From: Helicobacter_B zhangjianzhongii
GTDB lineage: Bacteria; Campylobacterota; Campylobacteria; Campylobacterales; Helicobacteraceae
Direction: 5' to 3'
Assembly (NCBI RefSeq): GCF_030249855.1
Contig: NZ_JANURN010000001.1
Span: forward strand, 310,001 to 374,000
DNA: 64,000 nucleotides
In this document: in pieces, positions 16,767 to 24,639 of the stretch
How positions within the stretch are numbered: the first letter of the stretch is position 1
How the letters are laid out: every line of letters begins with the position of its first letter
Notes under the pieces: model-generated
What the model was told of the DNA's origin: nothing
Databases searched by the model: none
Seen by the model: only the letters and a program-made list of their open reading frames with translations
Translations under genes and position numbers: made by a program

Positions 16767-19364
16767 ATGGTAAAAACGATGTTTAGCTCTATTTTTGGCA
16801 GTAGAAACGACAAGCTTATCCGCGCTTATCAAAAGCGTGTAAATGCTATCAATGCCCTAGAATCCACTTTTGAGACATTAAGCGATGTAGAGCTGCAAGA
16901 GCGATTTAGCGCGTTAAAAACGCGCGTGCAAGACAATGGAGAAAGCCTAGAATCTGTGCTAAATGAGAGCTTTGCTATCACCAGAGAAGCAGCCAAGCGC
17001 ACGCTTAATATGCGGCATTTTGATGTGCAGCTTATCGGTGCTATGGCGTTGCACGATGGGCGCATTGCCGAGATGAAAACAGGCGAGGGGAAAACCCTTG
17101 TCGCCACGCTTGCAAGCGCGCTTAATGCGCTAATGGGACAGAGCGTGCATATCGTAACGGTCAATGACTATCTAGCCAATCGCGATGCGAACGAAATGCG
17201 TCCGTTGTATGAGTTTTTAGGATATAGCGTGGGGGTAATCACAGCTAGCGTTAGCGAAGAGGAGCGGCTAGCGATGTATGCGTGCGATATAGTCTATGGC
17301 ACGAATAATGAATTTGGCTTTGACTATCTGCGCGATAATATGAAATACGATCTTGCCCAAAAGGTGCAGAAATCCCACTCTTACGCGATTGTCGATGAGG
17401 TGGATTCTATCTTAATCGATGAGGCAAGGACACCACTTATCATCTCTGGTCCGGTTAATCGCAAAATGGAGCATTACACCACGGCGGATTCTGTGGCAAA
17501 GCAGATGAAAGTTGAAGAAGATTTTACAATCGATGAAAAAAATCGCGTGATTTTAATCACAGAAGATGGCATTAAAAAGGCGGAAAAGCTCTTCAAAATC
17601 GAGAATCTATACAGCATAGAAAATGCCAGCTTATCACACCACCTAGATCAAGCCTTGAAAGCGAATTTTCTCTTTTTCAAAGATCAAGATTATGTGATCC
17701 AAGAAGGCGAAGTGGTGATTGTCGATGAATTTACGGGGAGATTATCGCAAGGCAGGCGATTTAGCGAGGGGCTGCACCAAGCCCTAGAGGCGAAAGAAAA
17801 AGTCGCCATTAAAGAAGAGAGCCAAACGCTAGCAGATATTACTTTCCAAAATTACTTCCGCTTGTATAGCAAGCTCTCTGGTATGACAGGCACAGCCCAG
17901 ACAGAAGCAAGCGAATTTCTACAAATCTACAATCTCGAAGTTGTCTCAATCCCCACAAATCTCCCCGTGCAGCGCAAAGATCTCAACGATCTAATCTACA
18001 AAAGCGAGCGCGAGAAGTTTAATGCCGTGCTTGCTAAAATCACAGAGCTTTATGCCAAGGGGCAGCCTGTGCTTGTGGGCACAGCAAGCATTGAAAAAAG
18101 CGAGCTTTTGCACAATCTCCTAAAGCAAGCCAAAATCCCCCACACCGTGCTAAATGCCAAGCAGCATACAAAGGAGTCTGAAATCATCAAAGATGCAGGG
18201 CTTAAGGGGTCAGTTACTATCGCGACAAATATGGCAGGGCGAGGCGTGGATATTAAGATTGATGATGAAGTGCGCGATCTTGGGGGGCTTTATATCATCG
18301 GCACAGAGCGGCACGAGAGCAGGCGGATCGATAATCAGCTGCGCGGGCGATCGGGGCGGCAGGGCGATCCGGGGGTGAGTCAATTCTACTTAAGCTTAGA
18401 AGATGGCTTGCTAAGGATTTTTGGTAGCGATAAGCTTAAAGGCATTATGGAGCGACTTGGGCTAAAAGAAGGCGAGCATATAGAATCTGGACTTGTTACT
18501 CGCTCTGTGCAAAATGCACAAAAAAAGGTCGAGAATCTGCATTTTGAATCCCGCAAGCACTTACTAGAATACGATGATGTCGCTAATGAGCAGCGCAAAA
18601 GTGTCTATAAATTCCGCGATGAATTGCTGGATTCTAGCTTTGATATGAGCGAACGAGTGGAGCAAAATCGCTTAAGTGCCTTGCAAGAGTGTCTAGATCA
18701 AGCCCAGATCAACGCCCAAGGCGATATGCAAGCGACTTTACAAGCACTTGAGCAGATTCTACAAGAAGAGTTTGGCTACCAGAATCTACGCCAAGAGCTA
18801 GGCGATGATATTGATGAAAGTAGCTTGCTTGATAGGGTTAATGCGCTTTTGCAAGTGCATTATGAAGAGAAAATGGCGGTAGCAGGAGAGAGTCGCAATG
18901 AGATTGAGCGCATTATTTATCTGCAAACGCTTGATACACTCTGGCGTGAGCATCTCTACTCAATGGATACGCTAAAGACAGGGATCTCTCTGCGAGGCTA
19001 TAACCAAAAAGATCCGCTTGTGGAGTATAAAAAGGAGAGTTACAGCCTTTTTATGGAGTTTATTGATCAGGTGAAGACCCAAGCGATAAAGACTCTGCAC
19101 ATTATCCAAATCAAAGAGCCAGAATCCACAAAAGCTCAAACACAAGAGGTTTTAAGCGATCTAGCCCAAACAAGCGATGAGCTACACTACAATAATCAAG
19201 CCATTGAGCAGAATTTGACCCAAGAGAATTTGGGGGGAGAATTTGGAGGAGGCTTTGGAGCAAAAAAGATCGCACGCAATGATCCTTGCCCTTGTGGCAG
19301 TGGGAAAAAATACAAGCTCTGCCACGGCAAAAGCGGACCAAAAAAGGGAATGCTAGCGCGATAA
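16767..19364 (+). CDS. secA: Preprotein translocase ATPase SecA
   Basis: Motor of the Sec pathway at the inner membrane. 865 residues: Walker A MKTGEGKT at about 103-110, the DEVDSILIDEARTPLI Walker B block near 210-225, and motif GRGVDI with QLRGRSGRQGDPG in the second ATPase fold. The zinc-binding CPCGSGKKYKLCHG lies near the C-terminus for SecB/ribosome contact. LESTF at residues 31-35 is encoded by the dispersed word (16858-16868), in a stretch that is normally acidic or variable in SecA. AAGG precedes this ATG by eight bases. The stop overlaps the next ATG (TAATG). Confidence 0.97.
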   Translation: MVKTMFSSIFGSRNDKLIRAYQKRVNAINALESTFETLSDVELQERFSALKTRVQDNGESLESVLNESFAITREAAKRTLNMRHFDVQLIGAMALHDGRIAEMKTGEGKTLVATLASALNALMGQSVHIVTVNDYLANRDANEMRPLYEFLGYSVGVITASVSEEERLAMYACDIVYGTNNEFGFDYLRDNMKYDLAQKVQKSHSYAIVDEVDSILIDEARTPLIISGPVNRKMEHYTTADSVAKQMKVEEDFTIDEKNRVILITEDGIKKAEKLFKIENLYSIENASLSHHLDQALKANFLFFKDQDYVIQEGEVVIVDEFTGRLSQGRRFSEGLHQALEAKEKVAIKEESQTLADITFQNYFRLYSKLSGMTGTAQTEASEFLQIYNLEVVSIPTNLPVQRKDLNDLIYKSEREKFNAVLAKITELYAKGQPVLVGTASIEKSELLHNLLKQAKIPHTVLNAKQHTKESEIIKDAGLKGSVTIATNMAGRGVDIKIDDEVRDLGGLYIIGTERHESRRIDNQLRGRSGRQGDPGVSQFYLSLEDGLLRIFGSDKLKGIMERLGLKEGEHIESGLVTRSVQNAQKKVENLHFESRKHLLEYDDVANEQRKSVYKFRDELLDSSFDMSERVEQNRLSALQECLDQAQINAQGDMQATLQALEQILQEEFGYQNLRQELGDDIDESSLLDRVNALLQVHYEEKMAVAGESRNEIERIIYLQTLDTLWREHLYSMDTLKTGISLRGYNQKDPLVEYKKESYSLFMEFIDQVKTQAIKTLHIIQIKEPESTKAQTQEVLSDLAQTSDELHYNNQAIEQNLTQENLGGEFGGGFGAKKIARNDPCPCGSGKKYKLCHGKSGPKKGMLAR

Positions 19365-20731
19365 TGGACACTTCTAACCAGAATCCACTTTTGAATCCCA
19401 CCAATACTGCTGCTAGCCCTGCTGATACAAGCCGTGCTGCTGCCCAAACCGCCCAAGCCCCACACATTACCCAAACTACCTCCAAAACCCCTACCCACGC
19501 TCCCACGCTATCCATTGTCAAATTTCTGCATAAGAAATTTTTGCGTTTTGATAAAAGCCAGCCCTTTATCTCTATCACAGCGATTTTGGCGTTTTTGGGC
19601 ATTGGGGTTGGCGTGATGGTGCTAATTGTGGCTATGGCGATTATGAATGGTATGAGCAAGGAGTTTGAGAAGCGACTCTTTGTGATGAGCTATCCGCTTA
19701 CGATATTTTCACTAAAGCAGCAGGGCATTTCGCAAGAGCTGGTGCAAGAGCTTGAACAGCAGTTTCCTGCGCTACACTTTAGCCCCTATCTTTACACTCA
19801 AGCAGTTGCTAGGGTCAATGGCTCGATGGAGGCAGCGGTGCTTTTTGGCGTGTATCCAGACAAAGAAGCTAGGATAAATCCAGTGTTTGATGTGGCGTTG
19901 CCACTAGAATCTAGACAGGAGTTTGCAAAAGATAAATTTTCGCTTATCATTGGCAAATCTATAAGCGATGCGCATTTGCTATCATCAGGGGATAAAATCA
20001 CGCTTTTTTTCACAAATCTTGAGCCAGCGGGGCTTATCCTTAGCCCTACTATGAAGCGATTTAGTGTAGCAGGTGTGTTTAGCTCTGGGATTAGCGGGTA
20101 TGATTCTGCCTATATGTATGCCAATCTCTCTGCTCTTGCCGCTATTAAAAAGCTCCCACAAGGCTTATATGATGGTGTGCATATTTACTCTAAAACACCT
20201 ATGCAAGATAAGCCAAAACTGCGCGAGTATTTGGAGCAAAGAGAGCTTTATCACATTGGTATAGAGGGATGGTGGGAGCGTAATAGCAATTTGTTTGCCG
20301 CGATGGATTTGGAGAAAAATGTTTTATTTATCGTGCTTATGCTTATTATCCTTATGGCAAGTTTAAATATCATTAGCTCGTTGCTTATGGTGGTGATGAA
20401 TCGTAGGAAAGAAATCGCCTTGCTTTTAAGCCTAGGGGCTAGTGCTGCTGAAGTGCGCAAAAGCTTTTTTTTGCTTGGGATAACTATCGGGCTTGGTGGG
20501 ATTGTGTTTGGCGTGATGCTAAGTGGCGTGGTGCTTTTTGTGCTAGATACTTTTCCCATTATCACGCTGCCAGCAGATGTTTATGGGGTCAGCAAACTTC
20601 CTCTAGATGTGAGTGTGTTTGATTTTTGCGCGACTTTGGTGGGGGCGGTGTGTATTGTGTGCTTTTCATCGTATTATCCAGCCAAAAAGGCAGCCCAAAT
20701 TGATGCGCTTAGCGTTTTGCGCAATGAATGA
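19364..20731 (+). CDS. LolC/LolE-type ABC transporter permease
   Basis: 455 residues with four membrane helices in the LolCE/FtsX pattern: one at about 78-100 (ITAILAFLGIGVGVMVLIVA) and three in the C-terminal third, with MNRRKEIALLLSLGAS between helices 2 and 3. The large loop faces the periplasm. It should release lipoproteins from the inner membrane to LolA. secA followed by this gene matches H. pylori HP0786-HP0787. The start overlaps the secA stop by one base. The first 55 residues are a Thr/Ala/Pro-rich, probably disordered extension that includes NQNPLL, a second-frame reading of the dispersed word. Confidence 0.82.
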   Translation: MDTSNQNPLLNPTNTAASPADTSRAAAQTAQAPHITQTTSKTPTHAPTLSIVKFLHKKFLRFDKSQPFISITAILAFLGIGVGVMVLIVAMAIMNGMSKEFEKRLFVMSYPLTIFSLKQQGISQELVQELEQQFPALHFSPYLYTQAVARVNGSMEAAVLFGVYPDKEARINPVFDVALPLESRQEFAKDKFSLIIGKSISDAHLLSSGDKITLFFTNLEPAGLILSPTMKRFSVAGVFSSGISGYDSAYMYANLSALAAIKKLPQGLYDGVHIYSKTPMQDKPKLREYLEQRELYHIGIEGWWERNSNLFAAMDLEKNVLFIVLMLIILMASLNIISSLLMVVMNRRKEIALLLSLGASAAEVRKSFFLLGITIGLGGIVFGVMLSGVVLFVLDTFPIITLPADVYGVSKLPLDVSVFDFCATLVGAVCIVCFSSYYPAKKAAQIDALSVLRNE

Positions 20732-20878
20732 GAATGTTTAAGGTCTTTTACTAAACTTTAAGCACAAAAAGCATACCATACGCGCACTTCTAATTTACAT
20801 TTGAGTGGTCTTTTCTGGATTCTTGTGAGAGTTTGTAAGCCATCATTGCAGTTAGAGAATCTACTTTCTGGAGATAAA

Positions 20879-21127
20879 ATGAAAAGTATCTATGTCGGCA
20901 ATCTCCCTTACTCTACGACAAATGAGCAGATGATCGAACTATTTGGGCAATTTGGTGCTGTAAGCTCTGTGAAGCTTATCAATGATAGAGAGACCGGTAG
21001 GGCAAAGGGCTTTGGCTTTGTAGAAATGGAAGATGAAGAAGCTCTAAAGGCTATTAGTGCGCTTGATAACACGGAGTTTATGGGCAGAAAACTTCGTGTC
21101 AATGAAGCTAATCCTCGCCGACCATAA
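20879..21127 (+). CDS. RRM domain RNA-binding protein
   Basis: 82 residues forming a single RNA recognition motif: RNP2 is IYVGNL at 4-9 and RNP1 is KGFGFVEM at 43-50. Small RRM proteins of this type occur across Campylobacterota and cyanobacteria and bind RNA, often in cold adaptation; the target here is unknown. GGAG stands before the ATG, while a start 26 codons earlier lacks support. The gene overlaps or abuts the following esterase gene depending on that gene's start. Confidence 0.9.
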   Translation: MKSIYVGNLPYSTTNEQMIELFGQFGAVSSVKLINDRETGRAKGFGFVEMEDEEALKAISALDNTEFMGRKLRVNEANPRRP

Positions 21128-21740
21128 CTTATCCACTACTTTTACCAGCGGGCATAGCGTGGGGACTAGAATCTACATTATCCACGGCTTTGACTCGAAT
21201 CCCAATAAGAATTGGTTCCAATGGCTAGTTGGAGAGCTTGTTGGGCGTGATATTTATGCTAAGGTGCTATGCCTACCTACTCCAGAAAATCCAAATCCTA
21301 GCGAATGGACACGGGCTATTTCCGCGCAGGTGTGTGGTGATGGGGAGCTTGATGAGCGTGTTTATTTTGTCGCTCATAGTTTGGGCTGTATAGCTACTTT
21401 GCGCTTTATTGAGAGTTTGGATTCTAGTGTGCGTGTTGGTGGCGTGGTGCTTGTCTCTGGATTTTGTGAAGAGCTGCCGACTTTACCAGAACTTTCATCA
21501 TTTGTAGAATCCCCTTTGCAGAGCGAGAAAATCAAGCAAATCGTGCGGCATAGAGTTGTGATTAGTGCGCGTGATGATGTGATTGTGCCTTTTAGCTTGA
21601 GTGAGAATCTAGCAGAGCTAATTAGCGCGGACTTCATCGCTAGAGATCAGGGCGGGCATTTTATGGATATTGATGGATTTAGAGAGCTGCCTTTAGTATA
21701 TGAGACATTGCTTGAGCAAATTCGCGCTAATAATGATTGA
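21102..21740 (+). CDS. RBBP9/YdeN-type serine hydrolase
   Basis: Alpha/beta hydrolase of the RBBP9/YdeN family. The nucleophile is the serine in VAHSLGC (near residue 93 from this start), followed by the acid in SARDDVIVPF and the histidine in RDQGGHFMD. The oxyanion region is IYIIHGFDSNPNKNWF. The start is uncertain: ATG 21102 (MKLILADHN) overlaps the RRM gene by 26 bp, and a GTG at 21159 just before TRIYIIHG is an alternative nearer the family length. The substrate is not predictable. Confidence 0.75.
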   Translation: MKLILADHNLSTTFTSGHSVGTRIYIIHGFDSNPNKNWFQWLVGELVGRDIYAKVLCLPTPENPNPSEWTRAISAQVCGDGELDERVYFVAHSLGCIATLRFIESLDSSVRVGGVVLVSGFCEELPTLPELSSFVESPLQSEKIKQIVRHRVVISARDDVIVPFSLSENLAELISADFIARDQGGHFMDIDGFRELPLVYETLLEQIRANND

Positions 21741-21741
21741 G

Positions 21742-22290
21742 CTATTTGTTGTAAATTAGCGTTTCTAGGGCTTGTTGCGTGCTGATTGTGTGTAGCTCTT
21801 GCTGTTTGACTTGCGCACTACTAAGTCGCTTCCATACAAAGCTTTTGCCAAGGATATGGTAGCTATCTAGGGCAAAATCCAAGTGTAAATCACCATTTGG
21901 CAGGATCCTGCCTTTTGTGTAGTAGGTCGAACCATTTTGGAAATTATATGAAGTGCCGCTGTGGAGATCTGTGCCATCTATGGCGAGATCTTGCAGAAAA
22001 ATCACTTCTTTATCAAGCCGTTGTCGCAAAGTCTTATCTGGGTTATACACATCGTGTTTAGCTGGGCTGTTGTCGAGATTTTTTACGCCATAGGCAAATA
22101 GCTTGCCATTGTGAGCAAATACATACACATACCCTCCTCTAAAGTTAAGAAAATCAGGCACTTGATAGAATCCTTCTAGGCAAGATGGCAAGATCTGCTT
22201 ATAAGCACACTGGCTAAAAGTGGATTCTGTGGAGGGCTGCGTAGCTATTGCATTGACACACAACAGACAAATACAAAACCACAATCGCAC
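21742..22290 (-). CDS. DUF2147-like secreted protein
   Basis: 182 residues. A signal peptide at 1-17 (LWFCICLLCVNAIATQ) precedes a mature part that fits DUF2147: GFYQVPDFLNFRGGYVYVF, then VYNPDKTLRQRLDKEVIFLQ, GSTYYTKGRILPNGDLHLDF, and a terminal VWKRLSS. The family is periplasmic with no known biochemical activity. The start is a GTG, five bases after the YhcH gene. STESTF at residues 20-25 is a word-derived peptide sitting next to the signal-peptide cleavage site. The gene converges with the hydrolase gene with one base between them and no terminator. Confidence 0.65.
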   Translation of the reverse strand: MRLWFCICLLCVNAIATQPSTESTFSQCAYKQILPSCLEGFYQVPDFLNFRGGYVYVFAHNGKLFAYGVKNLDNSPAKHDVYNPDKTLRQRLDKEVIFLQDLAIDGTDLHSGTSYNFQNGSTYYTKGRILPNGDLHLDFALDSYHILGKSFVWKRLSSAQVKQQELHTISTQQALETLIYNK

Positions 22291-22295
22291 GCTAA

Positions 22296-22805
22296 TTACA
22301 GCCTAGGATCTAGTAGATCAATGGGGACTTTTACCACGCTTTTATAGACAGATTTTGCCCCTATGGATTCTGCTCCAAGCCCACCAGAATGCACATCATA
22401 AGGGAAAAACACTGCAAACATTCCAGCACTAAGATGAAGGGTTGAGCTGTGCTTTGGTGGGTGGTAGGTAATAAGATCTTTTTCTGCATTGTAGGGGTCT
22501 TTTATCACACAATCACTAGCCACAGCTATGGAAAATATCTCTTCGCCTTTGATGACTAGCTGCACATCGACATAGCGTTTATGTGTCTCGTAAAATGCTT
22601 GGGAAGAGTGTTTTAGGCAGTAGGATTGCTCGATCGCAAATGCTCCAGAATCTAAATCAACTTTATGCTCACCTGTGGTAGCAAGGATACGATCAAACTC
22701 ACAACTTCCCTCTTTGCTTGCTGCAAGTAAATATGCGTAGATACCTTGCAGATCCTTGGCGGCAAACATCGCGCACATATCACTAAGCTTGCCGATGATT
22801 GCCAT
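22296..22805 (-). CDS. YhcH/YjgK/YiaL family protein
   Basis: 169 residues of the cupin-like YhcH (DUF386) family. The hallmark block FYETHKRYVDVQLVIKGEE appears at about 80-98, and GMFAVFFPYDVHSGG near 130-145 supplies the metal-ligand histidines. Relatives (NanQ, YiaL) act on sugars, often as sialic-acid or sugar anomerases or isomerases. Here it follows the lactate permease by 10 bp, a context that does not clarify the substrate. AAGGTGG precedes the ATG. Confidence 0.83.
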   Translation of the reverse strand: MAIIGKLSDMCAMFAAKDLQGIYAYLLAASKEGSCEFDRILATTGEHKVDLDSGAFAIEQSYCLKHSSQAFYETHKRYVDVQLVIKGEEIFSIAVASDCVIKDPYNAEKDLITYHPPKHSSTLHLSAGMFAVFFPYDVHSGGLGAESIGAKSVYKSVVKVPIDLLDPRL

Positions 22806-22814
22806 TATCCACCT

Positions 22815-24494
22815 TTATGGGATAAGCCACTGCATATAAAAAGCAATAGCGTAAGTGAAAAGCCCAATACCAATCACAAGTAAAATGGAGTATTTCACCG
22901 TGAAGCGGAAGAGCTCGGATTCTTTCCCAGCTAGCCCCACTGCCGCACAAGCGATAGCGATACTTTGTGGGCTTATCATTTTCCCTACAACGCCGCCCAC
23001 AGAGTTTGCTGCAAGGAATAGGACTTCGCTGATACCAAGCTGCTGGGCGGTTAGCTGCTGCAATGTGCCAAAGAGTAGGTTAGAGCTTGTATCGCTTCCT
23101 GTTAGGAAGACCCCTATCCAGCCAACAATAGGCGAGAAGAATGCGAAAGCATTGCCTGTTTGCGCGAGAGCTAGGGCAAGTGTAGCAGAGATCCCGCTGT
23201 AATTAGATACAAACGCAAAGCCCACGACCAAAGCGATAGTGAAAATCGCCCATTTCATTTCATTAAGCGTTTCACCAAAGGTCGCCACCGCTGTGCTAAG
23301 TTTAATGCGCAAAAGCGGGATAGTGATAAGAGCTACGATTAGGATCGATGTCCCCGTGGCGTTGATGATAGGAAGCTCAAAGAGTGATTTCACCGCCTTT
23401 GCTTCTTTGACAGCTGGCTCAACTTGGATCACTTCTTTTAGACTTGCGAAGTCAAATTTCAGCACGCTAGCAGCTAGGATTCCAGCTTCTTGTGCGATTT
23501 CACCTGTGGAGAGCTTGCCTCCTGCACCGACAAATAAGTCTTTAAACCACCCAGCTGTCCAGATCAAAATCACGCCAATAAGTAGCACAAATGGCAGCCA
23601 CGCAAGCACGATGTCTGTGGTGCTGTGTTTTTTCACCTCTAGCGTAGAGCTACTGCCCACGGATTCATCAAATTTGAAGATATTTTTAGGCTGCCAGAAT
23701 CGCAAAAACACCGCCACGCAGATGATAGAGACAACTGCTGAAGCAATATCTGGCAACTCTGGTCCGCTATGCACCGCTGTCAAATACTGCACGATAGCAA
23801 AGCTTCCCCCAGCCACCAAAGCTACGGGCCAAGTCTCTTTCACACCCTTAAAGCCATTCATCAAAAATACTAAGAAAAATGGCACAAAAAGTGAGAGCGG
23901 TGGGAGCATATGCCCAGCCATCGCAGAAATCTCAATAGCAGGCACATTGACTGCCCCAGCCATCGCAGTGATCGGCACACCCACGGCACCAAATGCCACA
24001 GGCGCAGTGTTGGCTATAAGGCATAGCCCCGCGGCATAGAGCGGGCGAAGCCCAAGTCCCACAAGCAGGGCAGCGGTAATTGCCACAGGTCCGCCAAAGC
24101 CAATCGCCCCTTCCAAAAACGCGCCAAAGCAAAATCCTATCAAAATCACTTGGATTCTTTGATCTGGCGTGATAGCGATGATAGATTCTCGCAAAATATC
24201 AAAATACCCAGATTTCACCGTGAGCTTGTAGAGAAAAATGGCAGCAATAATGATCCACGCAATGGGCCACAACCCATAAAACGCTCCATAGCCGAAGCTC
24301 CATAGAGCCTTATCCATAGGCATTTCATAGACAAAGACTGCGATGATAATCGCACTTAGCACGGTTAAGAGTCCAGCCCACTGCCCTTTAAGCTTTAGCA
24401 CAAGCAGTGAGATGAAAAATACAGCGATAGGTATAAGCGCGACAAGCGCACTTAGCCAAGGATTTCCTAGTGGGTCATAGATTTGATTCCACAT
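22815..24494 (-). CDS. lctP: L-lactate permease
   Basis: About 559 residues with 12 or more membrane helices, of the LctP family of proton-coupled L-lactate importers. Family blocks include GFCFGAFLEGAIGFGGPVAI, FLTGSDTSSNLLFGTLQ and KMISPQSIAIACAAVGL. The ATG at 24492-24494 (MWNQIYDPLGNP) has AAGGAGG about six bases upstream; an earlier start at 24527 lacks a site. The upstream region holds a perfect 8-bp inverted repeat (24585-24601) and a related sequence (24538-24554), candidate operators. It heads a transcription unit with yhcH and a DUF2147 gene. No lldEFG utilisation genes are adjacent. Confidence 0.93.
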   Translation of the reverse strand: MWNQIYDPLGNPWLSALVALIPIAVFFISLLVLKLKGQWAGLLTVLSAIIIAVFVYEMPMDKALWSFGYGAFYGLWPIAWIIIAAIFLYKLTVKSGYFDILRESIIAITPDQRIQVILIGFCFGAFLEGAIGFGGPVAITAALLVGLGLRPLYAAGLCLIANTAPVAFGAVGVPITAMAGAVNVPAIEISAMAGHMLPPLSLFVPFFLVFLMNGFKGVKETWPVALVAGGSFAIVQYLTAVHSGPELPDIASAVVSIICVAVFLRFWQPKNIFKFDESVGSSSTLEVKKHSTTDIVLAWLPFVLLIGVILIWTAGWFKDLFVGAGGKLSTGEIAQEAGILAASVLKFDFASLKEVIQVEPAVKEAKAVKSLFELPIINATGTSILIVALITIPLLRIKLSTAVATFGETLNEMKWAIFTIALVVGFAFVSNYSGISATLALALAQTGNAFAFFSPIVGWIGVFLTGSDTSSNLLFGTLQQLTAQQLGISEVLFLAANSVGGVVGKMISPQSIAIACAAVGLAGKESELFRFTVKYSILLVIGIGLFTYAIAFYMQWLIP

Positions 24495-24537
24495 ACTTAC
24501 CTCCTTAATGATTTGAAAATGTCCCAAACTTTAGCAT

Positions 24538-24554
24538 ATTTCACAAGGTGGGAC
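24538..24554. promoter_or_regulatory. Possible second operator upstream of lctP
   Basis: ATTTCACAAGGTGGGAC matches 12 of 17 positions of the perfect palindrome at 24585-24601 and is centred 47 bp from it. It abuts TATGCT (minus strand, 24532-24537), a possible -10 box for lctP. Confidence 0.35.
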
Positions 24555-24584
24555 AACGCTTTAGTGTATAAAAATGTGTAGAAT

Positions 24585-24601
24585 CTTCCACAATGTGGAA
24601 G
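24585..24601. promoter_or_regulatory. Palindromic operator candidate upstream of lctP
   Basis: CTTCCACA-A-TGTGGAAG, a perfect 8-bp inverted repeat about 90 bp before the lctP start. No T-run follows on either strand, so it is not a simple terminator for the upstream outer-membrane protein gene. It suits a dimeric repressor such as a GntR- or LldR-type regulator, but no regulator gene is adjacent. Confidence 0.45.
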
Positions 24602-24639
24602 AAACTTAACACTTTGTCAAAAGTGGATTCTAGTGGATT

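Noticed and set aside
16767..16769. Alternative secA start at ATG 16779
   Set aside because: AAGG is eight bases before 16767 but 20 before 16779, so the upstream ATG is better placed, although only four residues differ.
19111..19659. Long open frame on the minus strand across the secA-lolE junction
   Set aside because: It is antisense to two clear genes and its composition is a shadow of their codons; no ribosome site or family match.
21190..21200. GACTCGAATCCC as a tRNA T-arm
   Set aside because: It lies within the hydrolase coding sequence, and no acceptor or anticodon stem can be formed around it.
23239..24039. 266-codon open frame opposite lctP
   Set aside because: Entirely antisense to a well-supported permease gene; Ser/Thr/Pro-rich as expected for a membrane-protein shadow frame.
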